Part shown: piece by piece, positions 18,976 to 28,123 of the stretch
How the letters are laid out: every line of letters begins with the position of its first letter
How positions within the stretch are numbered: the first letter of the stretch is position 1
DNA from: JARRNE01 sp963824085
Lineage (GTDB): Bacteria > Pseudomonadota > Gammaproteobacteria > Chromatiales > Chromatiaceae
Direction of reading: 5' to 3'
DNA length: 64,000 nt
Assembly: GCA_963824085.1 (NCBI GenBank)
Contig: CAWGNT010000021.1
Location: 127,198-191,197, forward strand
Notes under the pieces: model-generated
What the model was told of the DNA's origin: nothing
Database searches by the model: none
The model's input: only the letters and a program-made list of their open reading frames with translations
Translations under genes and position numbers: made by a program

Positions 18976-19983
18976 ATGAAGGTACTTGTAACGGGCAGTG
19001 CCGGCTTCATTGGCTCCGCGCTCTCCCTGCGGCTGCTCGAGCGCGGCGACGAGGTCATCGGCGTCGACAACCTGAACGACTACTACGACGTGCGCCTGAA
19101 GCAGGCGCGGCTCGCGCGTACGCTCGATCACCCAGCGTACACGGACGTGCGCATCGACATCGGGGACCGCCAGGAAGTCGCAGAGGCGTTTGCCCGCTAT
19201 CGACCCCAGCGAGTGGTGAATCTCGCTGCCCAGGCCGGGGTACGCTACTCGATCGAGAATCCTCTGGCTTACGTCGACACTAATCTGGTTGGCTTCGCGC
19301 ACATCCTCGAAGGTTGTCGGCACCAGGGTGTCGAGCATCTGGTGTACGCGTCGAGCAGCTCCGTCTACGGCGCCAACACCAACATGCCATTCTCGGTGCA
19401 CGACAACGTGGACCATCCGCTGAGCCTGTACGCCGCGAGCAAGAAAGCCAATGAGCTGATGGCGCACACATATAGCCACCTCTACCGACTGCCTACCACG
19501 GGGCTGCGGTTCTTCACCGTCTACGGGCCCTGGGGACGTCCTGACATGGCCCTCTTTAAGTTCACCCGGGCCATCCTCGCCGGCGAGCCAATCGATGTCT
19601 TCAACTACGGCAAGCACCGTCGCGACTTCACCTATATCGACGACATTGTCGAGGGTGTGATCCGAGTGCTCGACCGCATTCCCGAGCCCAACCCCAGCTG
19701 GTCCGGCGACGCTCCCGATAGCGCCACCAGCGCCGCCCCTTATCGGCTGTACAACATCGGCAACAACCGTCCCGTCGAGCTGATGGACTACATCGCCACG
19801 CTGGAGCGCTGCCTCGACAAGAAGGCACAGAAGAACCTGCTGCCACTGCAGCCCGGCGACGTCCCAGATACCTATGCGGACGTCCGGGATCTCGTGCAGG
19901 AAACCGGTTACAAGCCCGAAACCCCAGTGGACATCGGCGTTTCGCGCTTCGTCGACTGGTACCTCTCGTACTACGAGAAGTGA
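18976..19983 (+). CDS. NAD-dependent UDP-sugar epimerase (UDP-glucuronate 4-epimerase family)
   Basis: This is a 335-residue short-chain dehydrogenase/reductase-type epimerase. The NAD-binding GSAGFIG is at 7-13, the catalytic serine lies in YASSSSVYG (126-129), and the active-site pair Y152 and K156 stand in YAASK. GRPDMALFKFTRAIL is typical of UDP-glucuronate or UDP-GalA C4 epimerases. I chose the ATG at 18976, preceded by GAGGA; an in-frame ATG 33 bases upstream lacks such a site. It lies 66 bases after the 6-dehydrogenase and probably epimerises its product (for example GlcNAcA to GalNAcA) for exopolysaccharide. Confidence 0.92.
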   Translation: MKVLVTGSAGFIGSALSLRLLERGDEVIGVDNLNDYYDVRLKQARLARTLDHPAYTDVRIDIGDRQEVAEAFARYRPQRVVNLAAQAGVRYSIENPLAYVDTNLVGFAHILEGCRHQGVEHLVYASSSSVYGANTNMPFSVHDNVDHPLSLYAASKKANELMAHTYSHLYRLPTTGLRFFTVYGPWGRPDMALFKFTRAILAGEPIDVFNYGKHRRDFTYIDDIVEGVIRVLDRIPEPNPSWSGDAPDSATSAAPYRLYNIGNNRPVELMDYIATLERCLDKKAQKNLLPLQPGDVPDTYADVRDLVQETGYKPETPVDIGVSRFVDWYLSYYEK

Positions 19984-20092
19984 TCAGCCGCAACTCGGGA
20001 AAATCGAACCGCAGAGGCACAGAGGGCGTAACCATGTGAGGGGTCCCTATGCGCCAACCCGGACAGGCATTCGTTCAGGGTCTTTGCTGGAA

Positions 20093-20836
20093 TTACAGGC
20101 CCGACTTTATCTCCGCCCAGAGATTGCGGTAGGCGGCGGTCGCGGCGGAGGACCGTGCATAGGCCGGCAGCGGCATGCGGTGAATCCCCATGCGCTCGAC
20201 CTCCGATGCGTAAGGGATGCTGGTCGCAACGATGGCGGGGCAGTGCTCGGGGAGACGCGCCATTAGGTCGCCGTGAAGGCGCTTGCGGCGGTCGACCATG
20301 GAGAAAAACGGCATGACCCGGAGATCTCTGAGCGTCGAATTGCCCGCAAGGAACCGCAAGAGCTGCTCCAACGTGCGCACCGAAAGGGTCGTCGGAATCA
20401 TAGGCACCAACAGGGCGTCAGCCGCCCGGAAGATGTTCTCCGACACGAGCGAGATGCTGGGCGGGCAGTCGAGAAAGACGTAGTCGTACTCCTCCGCCAG
20501 GGGTCGCAGCAAACGCAAGAGCTGTTTGGCGGGCTTCTTGGCATCCTCCAGCACGAGGTCCATGTTGCGAAAAGAGAAGTCCGCGGGCAACAGGTCCAGG
20601 TTCTCGAAGTCGGTCGCCTTCACCAGGCTATCGAGCTCGCGCTTTCCCTTGACCAGATCCGTGACGCCGCCCTTGACCTTTGGCCTCACCCGAAAATAGA
20701 AGGTGGCAGCCGCCTGAGGGTCGAGGTCCCATACGAGGGTCCGCGCACCTTCTTCCGCCGCGAGATAGGCCAGGTTCACCGCGGCCGCGGTCTTGCCCAC
20801 GCCACCCTTGATGTTATAGACGCCGAGGATTCTCAC
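20093..20836 (-). CDS. ParA/MinD-like P-loop ATPase
   Basis: The 247-residue cytoplasmic ATPase of the ParA family starts with GTG at 20836. The deviant Walker A KGGVGKT is at 10-16, with both signature lysines (K10, K15). Walker A' is LVWDLDPQAA (about 34-42), and Walker B is VFLDCPPSIS. Its start codon overlaps the stop of the upstream CHAD gene (GTGA), so the two proteins are translationally coupled and probably act together. No parB gene or parS-like site is visible, which argues against plain chromosome partitioning. An open frame continues 145 codons upstream but only repeats the CHAD gene in another frame. Role inferred: positioning of a cellular structure, perhaps polyphosphate granules. 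Confidence 0.9.
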   Translation of the reverse strand: MRILGVYNIKGGVGKTAAAVNLAYLAAEEGARTLVWDLDPQAAATFYFRVRPKVKGGVTDLVKGKRELDSLVKATDFENLDLLPADFSFRNMDLVLEDAKKPAKQLLRLLRPLAEEYDYVFLDCPPSISLVSENIFRAADALLVPMIPTTLSVRTLEQLLRFLAGNSTLRDLRVMPFFSMVDRRKRLHGDLMARLPEHCPAIVATSIPYASEVERMGIHRMPLPAYARSSAATAAYRNLWAEIKSGL

Positions 20837-22416
20837 CCTGCCCAATCCTGCCCCGAAGGCTGGGCAAATAGAGCCTTGGAACGGCGTCGGTTCTCCTTCG
20901 CGTCGTAGGCCGCAAAAAGGTCTGTGAACTCCGCCCGAGCCCGCGCCCGGCGCGTATAGATGGCGCTCACCAGCGCCCCCATGGCGAGCAGCGTCTCGGT
21001 CTGGGCGCCGCCCTCGTCCCGCATACGCTGGGCGACCTCCGTCAGATGTCGTCCCTGCACCGAGAGATCCTGAAATCCGCCCAGGTTGTCGAGCAGGGCC
21101 TTGAGCTGCTTGACAAGATCGCGGACAGCGTCTCCCGGATAGAGGCTCTGGAAGAACTCCATCAGGTAGCGGAGCTTCTTGCAGCTCTTGCGCAGCTCGT
21201 GCAGCTCCTCCGGTGGAGAATCTGCACGGATTCTGCGACCCTCCCGCCGCACTCTCCGCACCAGGCGCCATATGCAGGCGTCGGCCACGGCCTTCGCCGG
21301 ACGCAGGGCATTGGCCTCATCGGCCCGCTCCGGTACCGGTGCCTCCAGAAAAGCACGCCATTCCTCGATGAGACCGCGGAAGTGCGGTGAATCGAGCGCG
21401 CGAACCATGGCTTGCTGCTCCTCGTCGTAGTGAGCCAGCAGAAACGCACGCAGCGGCTCCAGGTGTGGCTGTAGCTGCACAGGGAGATTGCTCTGGTAGC
21501 CTTCGAAGCTAAGCAGGTAGACATCTAGGTCCCTGACGTTGCCGGTCACCGCCTGTACCCAAGCAAAACGCTTCTTATAGTCGTCGACGTCATCGGACGG
21601 GAAGACGTGCTTGATCTGGCTCAGCGCGCAGCGCGTGCGGCGCGTCGCCACCCGGAGGTCGTGCACAAACTCCGCATCGAGATTGGCCTTGGCCCCCTCG
21701 ATGTTGGCCTCAAGGGTATCCAGAAGGCCGAGCAGGATCTTCTTAGCCGTGGCGTCCGCCCGCTCACCGGGCTCGAGGTCGTAAGCGACCTTTGACGAGT
21801 AGTCGCCCGGGAGACGCCCGACCGCGTTAAGCGCTTCGCGCAGTAGTGGTGTGCGTGCCGGTGCGAGGCCGAGGTCTGTGCTCAAGAGCTCAACGACCTC
21901 TGCGAACGCGTTTTCGTAGCCCCTGAGGGGGATGACCTGCAGGCGCGCAGGTAGCCCGCGCCCCCCCGCATGCGTCCCGCCATCGAGTCGGTGCTCCTCG
22001 ATGACCAGCCGCGCGACGGTCTTTTCGTCCTCGTTCAGCAGACGAACCCCCTGTCGGTCGCCCTCAAGCCCGACCAGCGGTAACAGCCGTCGCTCGCCCA
22101 GGACCGCCGAGAGCCTATCCCGGAGCGGTCCGGGGGGCAGCTCACTGGCGAACCCCACGGCCTTGTCGACGTCCTGCGCTTCGATGATTCCCTCCGCGGT
22201 CAGGTCATGCCAAAAAAGCTGGTGTCTCGTGCCCGTCACGCGCTCTTCGACGGACCCGCCGGCAAGAAAGGCGCTCCAGTCAAACGTATCGAAGAAACCC
22301 CTCCGAACCGTCTCCGGCGTCTCCTCGACGAAGCGATAACGCGTCGCCAAGAGCGACCTGATCTTCTGCGGACCTGTACCCTCCGGGAGTAGGTACTCCT
22401 GTATGTGCGTGCTCAT
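20833..22416 (-). CDS. CYTH and CHAD domain protein (polyphosphate-binding)
   Basis: The protein has 527 residues. Residues 1-200 look like a divergent CYTH/triphosphate-tunnel region, with the charged strands EEYLL-like start, RYRFVEETPETVRRGFFDTFDW and RLVIEEHRL. From about 225 an all-helical CHAD domain follows, with its conserved histidines and basic residues in AEFVHDLRVATRRTRCAL and ELHELRKSCKKLRYLMEFF. CHAD domains bind polyphosphate and are found on polyphosphate granules. The gene is translationally coupled to the ParA-like ATPase downstream. It is divergent from tal across a 235-base AT-richer promoter region; on the minus strand TTGGAG-N17-TAACAG (about 22505-22535) could be its promoter. 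Confidence 0.88.
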   Translation of the reverse strand: MSTHIQEYLLPEGTGPQKIRSLLATRYRFVEETPETVRRGFFDTFDWSAFLAGGSVEERVTGTRHQLFWHDLTAEGIIEAQDVDKAVGFASELPPGPLRDRLSAVLGERRLLPLVGLEGDRQGVRLLNEDEKTVARLVIEEHRLDGGTHAGGRGLPARLQVIPLRGYENAFAEVVELLSTDLGLAPARTPLLREALNAVGRLPGDYSSKVAYDLEPGERADATAKKILLGLLDTLEANIEGAKANLDAEFVHDLRVATRRTRCALSQIKHVFPSDDVDDYKKRFAWVQAVTGNVRDLDVYLLSFEGYQSNLPVQLQPHLEPLRAFLLAHYDEEQQAMVRALDSPHFRGLIEEWRAFLEAPVPERADEANALRPAKAVADACIWRLVRRVRREGRRIRADSPPEELHELRKSCKKLRYLMEFFQSLYPGDAVRDLVKQLKALLDNLGGFQDLSVQGRHLTEVAQRMRDEGGAQTETLLAMGALVSAIYTRRARARAEFTDLFAAYDAKENRRRSKALFAQPSGQDWAG

Positions 22417-22651
22417 GGACCCTTGCCTGTGCGCCGCCCGGCGCCCACTCCACAGAGGCCGACGAGCGAAATGTCGATCGAATCAAGCGACCAGAATTGT
22501 GACCGTTCTGTTACAACCCGCTGAATTTTACTCCAATTTTCCAGGACTAGGGTGAGGCAGCGGCCCCATTTTCTTGCCGGGGTGCTTTCCGTCATCAAAA
22601 TCGTCTATGGTTGTGCATCAATTCTGTCACACGCCCAGGGGTACCCGAACG

Positions 22652-23617
22652 ATGAACAGGCTCGAGCAGCTCAAGACAATGACCAGGGTGGTCGCGGATA
22701 CAGGCGATTTCGAAGCCATCGCCGAGTACAGACCTCAGGACGCGACGACCAACCCGTCTCTTCTCTACAAGGCCGCAAAGATGCCGCAGTATCGGGAGCT
22801 GGTAGAAGACGCCATCGCCTTCGGCCAAGGCAAAGGGGTGGAGACCGCAGAGCAGGCCCGCTGGACCATGGACAAGCTGGCCGTCAACTTCGGCGCCGAG
22901 ATCCTGAAGATCGTACCCGGGCGGGTATCGACAGAGATCGATGCTCGCCTCTCGTTCGACACCGACGCCACCGTGAGTCGCGCCGAGGCCCTAATGGGTC
23001 TCTATGATCAGATAGGCGTGGGTCCCGAACGGGTGTTGCTCAAGGTCGCCTCCACGTGGGAAGGAATTCGGGCCGCCGACCGTCTGGAGCGTCAGGGACT
23101 TCACTGCAATTTGACACTGATGTTCAGCTTCCCCCAAGCGGTCGCTGCCGCGGATGCGGGCGCAACGCTGATCTCTCCCTTTGTGGGCCGCATCCTCGAC
23201 TGGTACAAGAAGGCCGAAAATGTCGCGGGCTATCCGGCGGACGAAGACCCCGGCGTCCAATCGGTCACCCAGATCTTCAACTATTACAAGCGCCACGGAT
23301 ACGAGACGGTGGTGATGGGCGCGAGCTTCCGCAACATCGACGAGATCCTGGAGCTCGCCGGATGCGATTACCTCACGATCGCGCCCTCCCTGCTGGGGGA
23401 GCTTGCATCCACGGAGGGAGAGATCACGCGCATGCTAGACCCCGAGAAGGCGCGGGAGATGGCGATCGAGCCGGTGAGCTTCGACGAAGCCCGATTCCGT
23501 TGGGGACTCAACGCGGACGCAATGGCCACTGAAAAGCTCGCGGAAGGCATCCGCCTCTTCGCGGCCGACACCGCGAGGCTCGAGCAGTTTGCACGGGAGA
23601 TCTGCAAGAACTGTTGA
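22652..23617 (+). CDS. tal: Transaldolase (type 1, TalB-like)
   Basis: Transaldolase moves a dihydroxyacetone unit between sugar phosphates in the non-oxidative pentose phosphate pathway. The 321-residue protein matches TalB (317). The Schiff-base lysine is K131 in LLKVASTWEG. The phosphate- and substrate-binding blocks DATTNPSL (30-37), NLTLMFSFPQA and SPFVGRILDW are all present. I chose the ATG at 22652 (MNRLEQLKTM), the usual family start, preceded by AGGGG; 26 further in-frame codons upstream have no family match. It is transcribed away from the CHAD gene. Confidence 0.96.
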   Translation: MNRLEQLKTMTRVVADTGDFEAIAEYRPQDATTNPSLLYKAAKMPQYRELVEDAIAFGQGKGVETAEQARWTMDKLAVNFGAEILKIVPGRVSTEIDARLSFDTDATVSRAEALMGLYDQIGVGPERVLLKVASTWEGIRAADRLERQGLHCNLTLMFSFPQAVAAADAGATLISPFVGRILDWYKKAENVAGYPADEDPGVQSVTQIFNYYKRHGYETVVMGASFRNIDEILELAGCDYLTIAPSLLGELASTEGEITRMLDPEKAREMAIEPVSFDEARFRWGLNADAMATEKLAEGIRLFAADTARLEQFAREICKNC

Positions 23618-23777
23618 GGAGATCGACCAAGGCCGAGGGCGACGGGCGCCCTAAGTGGATGTGGGAGGGACAAGGCGCAAGATAGGGGAGCCGTTCCTTG
23701 TGCCGAAGTGGCCTCGGCGCTCGTTGCTTGTCACTTGACCTCTTTCCCTGGCCCTCGCCCTGCGGTCCTTCCCCAAG

Positions 23778-24572
23778 ATGATCCACCATCCCCGCAAGCG
23801 CTTCGGCCAGAACTTCCTTCACGACCCGACCGTCATCCGACGCATCGTCGACGCAGTGGCCCCGCAGCGCAGCGAGCACCTGGTGGAGATCGGCCCCGGC
23901 CGAGGGGCCATCACCGTCGAGCTTCTCAAGGCGACCGGCCGTCTCGACGCCATCGAGCTCGATCGAGACCTCGTGGAGGTTCTGGCCCGCCGCTGCGACG
24001 GACTGGATGCGGTCACGATCCACAGCGCCGATGCGCTGACGTTTGACCTATGCCGACTGGCTGCTCCCGGGGACCGGCTGAGACTCGTCGGGAACCTCCC
24101 CTACAACATCTCGACCCCCCTACTCTTCCACTTCCTCAGCCAGATGGACTGCCTCCTGGACATGCACCTCATGCTGCAGCGGGAGGTGGCCGAGCGCATC
24201 ACCGCCGTGCCAGGGTCCAAGATCTATGGTCGGCTCTCAGTCATGGTGCAGGTCCAGTGCCGGGCGGAGTCGCTCTTCCTTATCCATCCGGGGGCTTTCA
24301 CGCCTGCTCCGAAGGTCGACTCCGCCTTCCTCCGCCTCGCTCCGTACCGCCCCCTGCCCTATCACGTCGAGGACCAGAAGTTCCTGTCGCGGCTGGTCAC
24401 TCAGGCTTTCTCTCAGCGCCGCAAGACCCTGCGAAACAGCATACGAGAGCTGGTCCCCGAGGAAGTCATGCTTGCGCAGGGTGTCGACCCGAATCGAAGG
24501 GCCGAAGAGCTGTCAGTCGCAAGCTTCGTGGCACTGGCCAACGCGGCTTGCAAAGGTACGGCCTCGCCCTGA
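23778..24572 (+). CDS. rsmA: 16S rRNA dimethyladenosine transferase RsmA (KsgA)
   Basis: RsmA dimethylates two adjacent adenosines (A1518/A1519 in E. coli numbering) near the 3' end of 16S rRNA during 30S assembly. The 264-residue protein opens with the family text RKRFGQNFLHD. The SAM-binding motif is LVEIGPGRGAIT (about 36-47), and the catalytic NLPYNIS follows near 110-116. The C-terminal domain holds PKVDSAFLRL and FSQRRKTLRNS. The 160-base gap after tal contains no gene. lon follows after 46 bases in the same direction. Confidence 0.97.
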   Translation: MIHHPRKRFGQNFLHDPTVIRRIVDAVAPQRSEHLVEIGPGRGAITVELLKATGRLDAIELDRDLVEVLARRCDGLDAVTIHSADALTFDLCRLAAPGDRLRLVGNLPYNISTPLLFHFLSQMDCLLDMHLMLQREVAERITAVPGSKIYGRLSVMVQVQCRAESLFLIHPGAFTPAPKVDSAFLRLAPYRPLPYHVEDQKFLSRLVTQAFSQRRKTLRNSIRELVPEEVMLAQGVDPNRRAEELSVASFVALANAACKGTASP

Positions 24573-24618
24573 AATAGACCACGGGCGGTAGGGTTAGGGC
24601 ACGAGCAGCGGCTGAGGA

Positions 24619-27030
24619 ATGGACGAGAACGCGGGCGAGACTGTTACCTTCGAGCGGGCAGAGCAGGGCGCCTTGACCCGCGCTACTGATGTGTTGCCGG
24701 GCCTGATCCATCTCCTGCCGGTAGCGTCGCGTCCCTTCTTTCCCGGCCAGGCCGTCCCGCTCGTAATGGGCGCGGAGCACTGGGCGCCGACCTTGAAAGC
24801 GGTTGGCGACACGGAGCACAAGATCTTGGGCGTCGTCCTGGTTGACAGCGATACGGCGGAAGAGGCCAGCCCTGACTCGTTCGCCCACGTGGGTACGGCC
24901 TGCCGCGTTCACCGCGTTCACGAGCAGGAGGGTCACCTTCAGGTGCTGGTGGAGTGCCTGCAGCGATTCCGCATTGAGGCCTGGACATCACGCAAAGCGC
25001 CCTTCTCGGGCCGGGTCGACTACCTCCCGGAGCCCGCGGGTCCGCCCGACGAAAAGATCAAGGCTTACGCCATGGCCGTGATCAACACCATCAAGGAGCT
25101 CCTTCCCCTCAATCCGCTGTACGTCGAGGAGCTGCGCATGTTCCTCGACCGCTTCGGTCCCGAAGATCCCTCGCATCTCTCCGACTTCGCCGCAAGCCTC
25201 ACCACATCCACCAAGGAGCAGCTGCAGGAGGTGCTGGAGACCGTCGAGCTGCTGCCGCGCATGGAGCGGGTCCTGGTGCTTCTTAACAACGAGCTGGAGC
25301 TCGCCCGCGCCCAGCAGAAAATCCGCCGCTCCGTGGAAGAGCGCATGCAGAAGCAGCAGCGCGAGTTCTTCCTGCGCGAGCAGCTCAAGGCAATTCAGAA
25401 AGAGCTGGGCATCGCCAAGGACGACCGCACCGCCGAGCTCGACAAGTTCAAAGGGCGTATCGAAAACCTGACCCTTACCGATGAGGCGAAGAAGCGCCTG
25501 GACGAAGAGCTGGACAAGATGGGTATCCTGGAAACGGGCTCTCCGGAGTACGCGGTCACCCGCAACTACCTCGACTGGATCACGCTCCTGCCCTGGGGCA
25601 AGCACTCGAAGGACAAGCTGGACCTGAAGCGGGCCCGTCGCGCGCTGAACCGCGATCACTACGGCCTCGAGGACGTAAAGCGGCGCATCCTCGAGTTCCT
25701 GGCAGTCGGCATCCACAAGGGAGAGATCGCCGGCTCCATCATCCTTCTCGTGGGTCCGCCCGGTGTCGGCAAGACGTCCATCGGGCGCTCAATCGCCGAT
25801 GCCCTGGGACGGCGGTTCTATCGCTTCTCGGTGGGCGGCATCCGAGACGAGGCGGAGATCAAGGGACACCGTCGGACCTACATCGGTGCCATGCCCGGTA
25901 AGTTCATTCAGGCGATGAAGGACGCCGGAACCGCCAACCCAGTGATCATGCTGGACGAGATCGACAAGGTGGGCGCCTCGTACCATGGCGATCCCGCGTC
26001 GGCACTCCTGGAGGTCCTCGACCCGGAGCAGAACGTCGACTTCCTGGACCACTACCTCGATCTGCGCTTCGACCTCTCCAAGGTGCTGTTCGTGTGCACG
26101 GCGAATCAGACCGACACGATTCCCGGCCCTTTGCTCGACCGCATGGAGGTTATCCAGCTCTCGGGCTACATCGCCGACGAGAAGCTGCAGATCGCGCGGA
26201 AGTACCTGCTGCCTCGGCAGATCGAGCGGGCGGGCCTGGAAAAGGGGGCAGTCAAGCTGGATACCGCGGCCTTGCGGGCCCTGATCGATGGCTACGCGAG
26301 AGACGCGGGCGTACGGCGCCTGGAGAAACAGCTCGGAAAGATCGTGCGCAAGGTCGCGGTAAAGATCCTGGAAGGAGAGCAGGCGCCCATCGCAGTCGGC
26401 GTCGAGGACCTCAAGCCCTACCTCGGCAGCCCCGTCTTCCGCGATGAGCGTAGGCTAGGCGGTCCTGGCGTAGTGACCGGGCTCGCCTGGACGCCCATGG
26501 GCGGTGCCACGCTATCGATCGAGGCCGCCACCACTCACGCCTTCAGCCGCGGCTTCAAGCTGACCGGACAGCTCGGCGACGTGATGAAGGAGTCCGCCGA
26601 GATCGCCTACGGCTATGTGGTGAGCCATGCGCAACAGTTCGGTGCCGACCCGGCCTTCTTCGAGCGGTCCTTCATTCATCTGCACGTGCCCGCCGGCGCC
26701 ACGCCTAAGGATGGGCCCTCCGCGGGCATCACGATGGCATCCGCCCTGCTCTCCTTGGCCAGAAACGAGCCCGTCCGCCGCATCGCCATGACCGGAGAGA
26801 TCACCCTCACAGGTGAGATCTTCCCGATCGGCGGCGTAAGGGAGAAGCTGATCGCAGCCCGCCGCGCCGGCATCCGGGAGATCCTCCTCCCGGAGGACAA
26901 TCGGGGCGAATTCGAAGAGGTCCCGGAGCACGTACGCCGCGGTCTATGCATCCATTTCGTCAGCCGCTACGCGGACGTCGTGCCGCTGCTCTTCAAGGAA
27001 AAACGGCCGAGAAAGGCCACTGCGGGCTGA
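24619..27030 (+). CDS. lon: ATP-dependent protease Lon (LonA)
   Basis: Lon is a cytoplasmic AAA+ protease that degrades damaged and some regulatory proteins. The 803-residue protein is LonA type. The N-terminal substrate-binding domain (about 25-220) starts with LIHLLPVASRPFFPGQAVPL, a coiled-coil region follows, then the AAA+ domain with Walker A GPPGVGKTS near 380 and a Walker B in VIMLDEIDKVG. The C-terminal protease domain has the catalytic serine in PKDGPSAG near 700 and the lysine in REKLIAARRAG about 43 residues later. The ATG follows GAGGA. The N-terminal segment is divergent from E. coli Lon, which is not unusual among gammaproteobacterial paralogues. Confidence 0.96.
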   Translation: MDENAGETVTFERAEQGALTRATDVLPGLIHLLPVASRPFFPGQAVPLVMGAEHWAPTLKAVGDTEHKILGVVLVDSDTAEEASPDSFAHVGTACRVHRVHEQEGHLQVLVECLQRFRIEAWTSRKAPFSGRVDYLPEPAGPPDEKIKAYAMAVINTIKELLPLNPLYVEELRMFLDRFGPEDPSHLSDFAASLTTSTKEQLQEVLETVELLPRMERVLVLLNNELELARAQQKIRRSVEERMQKQQREFFLREQLKAIQKELGIAKDDRTAELDKFKGRIENLTLTDEAKKRLDEELDKMGILETGSPEYAVTRNYLDWITLLPWGKHSKDKLDLKRARRALNRDHYGLEDVKRRILEFLAVGIHKGEIAGSIILLVGPPGVGKTSIGRSIADALGRRFYRFSVGGIRDEAEIKGHRRTYIGAMPGKFIQAMKDAGTANPVIMLDEIDKVGASYHGDPASALLEVLDPEQNVDFLDHYLDLRFDLSKVLFVCTANQTDTIPGPLLDRMEVIQLSGYIADEKLQIARKYLLPRQIERAGLEKGAVKLDTAALRALIDGYARDAGVRRLEKQLGKIVRKVAVKILEGEQAPIAVGVEDLKPYLGSPVFRDERRLGGPGVVTGLAWTPMGGATLSIEAATTHAFSRGFKLTGQLGDVMKESAEIAYGYVVSHAQQFGADPAFFERSFIHLHVPAGATPKDGPSAGITMASALLSLARNEPVRRIAMTGEITLTGEIFPIGGVREKLIAARRAGIREILLPEDNRGEFEEVPEHVRRGLCIHFVSRYADVVPLLFKEKRPRKATAG

Positions 27031-27216
27031 GCCGCCAGCCCCCAGCTCCGCCATAAGGCTGCGGCAAACTCTAGATGAACTGCCTCGTCTGCGGGCGTCC
27101 TCCTGACAAGGCGCCGCGAATTATGAATTGTCGAGGGCTACCGCCTTACCAGAGCATTAACCAGTAGGCTCTATCCTCCCTGCACCCGGCTGGCGGCTGG
27201 CGGCTGGCGGCTGATC
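27031..27216. repeat. Convergent gap with GGCTGGC repeats in inverted orientation
   Basis: GGCTGGC is repeated 3.7 times in tandem at 27188-27213. A related sequence in the opposite orientation, GCCGCCAGCCCCCAGCTCCG, begins right after the lon stop codon (27031-27050). The two arms can pair over AGCCGCCAGCC/GGCTGGCGGCT, so the convergent lon and rfbD transcripts may both end in a structure here. A third, degenerate copy lies upstream of trkA at 52556-52578. Confidence 0.65.
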
Positions 27217-28122
27217 CTAATGCAGATCTTCGAGACACTGCCGCAGCGAGCTCTCCCAGTCGGGCAGTGCCAGCCCGAACGTGTCCCGCAGCTTGGCATT
27301 GTCGAGCACGGAGTAAGCGGGGCGACGAGCCGGCGAGCGATAATCCGACGAGGGAATGGGGAGCAGATTGCAGGTCAGACCACTCATCTCTAGGATGGCG
27401 CTGGCGAAGCCGTACCAACTGGTCTGCCCGCCGCCGGTGACGTGGTAGAGACCCTTGACGCGTTGCGCGTCCAGATCGCCGCACAGGATCCGATGCAGAA
27501 CCTGCGCGGTCACCTCGGCCAGCATCCGGCTCCAAGTCGGTGCGCCGACCTGGTCGTCAACCACCCGCAGCTCATCCTTCTCACGAAAGAGTCGCAGCAT
27601 CGTCAACAAGAAATTGCTTCCGCGCACCCCATAAACCCAGCTGGTGCGAAAAATGACCGCATTGGCGCCGGAGGCCATGAGGGCATGCTCCCCCCCGAGC
27701 TTTGTCTCGCCGTAGACGCTGAGCGGCCCCGGCCGATCCTCCTCCCGGTAGGGTCGCTCGGAGTCTCCCGCAAAGACGAAATCCGTGGAGTAATGAATGA
27801 TGGGTACGCCCCGATCCTTCAGCAAAGCACCTAGCATCCCTGGTGCCTCGGCATTGATCCGCTGGGCGAGCTCGCACTCGTGCTCGGCGCGGTCGACTGC
27901 AGTGTAGGCGGCCGCGTTGACGACGGCATCGGGAACGCAGTCCTGAAGTAGGAGGCTCAACGAACGTGGGTCCGCTAGATCCACGCGCGGCCCATCCTCG
28001 CCTTCCAGCGAGGCGGCGATCACCATCCCCACCGCCGCCAGCGTCCGCTGCAGCTCCCAGCCGACCTGCCCGTTGGCTCCGAGCAGCAGGATCTTCGGTC
28101 TCTGTCCAGCTCCAGGGGCCAT
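27217..28122 (-). CDS. rfbD: dTDP-4-dehydrorhamnose reductase RfbD
   Basis: RfbD reduces dTDP-4-dehydro-L-rhamnose to dTDP-L-rhamnose, the last step of the pathway. The protein is 301 residues. The NADPH-binding motif LLLGANGQVG is near the N-terminus (about 12-21). Other family landmarks are VVNAAAYTAVDRAE, YSTDFVFAG and the catalytic pair in YGETKLGGE. I place the start at the ATG at 28122, one base after the rfbC stop codon. In-frame sequence upstream only overlaps rfbC. It is the last gene of rfbB-rfbA-rfbC-rfbD. Confidence 0.95.
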   Translation of the reverse strand: MAPGAGQRPKILLLGANGQVGWELQRTLAAVGMVIAASLEGEDGPRVDLADPRSLSLLLQDCVPDAVVNAAAYTAVDRAEHECELAQRINAEAPGMLGALLKDRGVPIIHYSTDFVFAGDSERPYREEDRPGPLSVYGETKLGGEHALMASGANAVIFRTSWVYGVRGSNFLLTMLRLFREKDELRVVDDQVGAPTWSRMLAEVTAQVLHRILCGDLDAQRVKGLYHVTGGGQTSWYGFASAILEMSGLTCNLLPIPSSDYRSPARRPAYSVLDNAKLRDTFGLALPDWESSLRQCLEDLH

Positions 28123-28123
28123 A

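Noticed and set aside
20837..21271. N-terminal extension of the ParA-like protein
   Set aside because: It overlaps the CHAD gene in another frame and precedes the standard ParA start by 145 codons of unrelated text.
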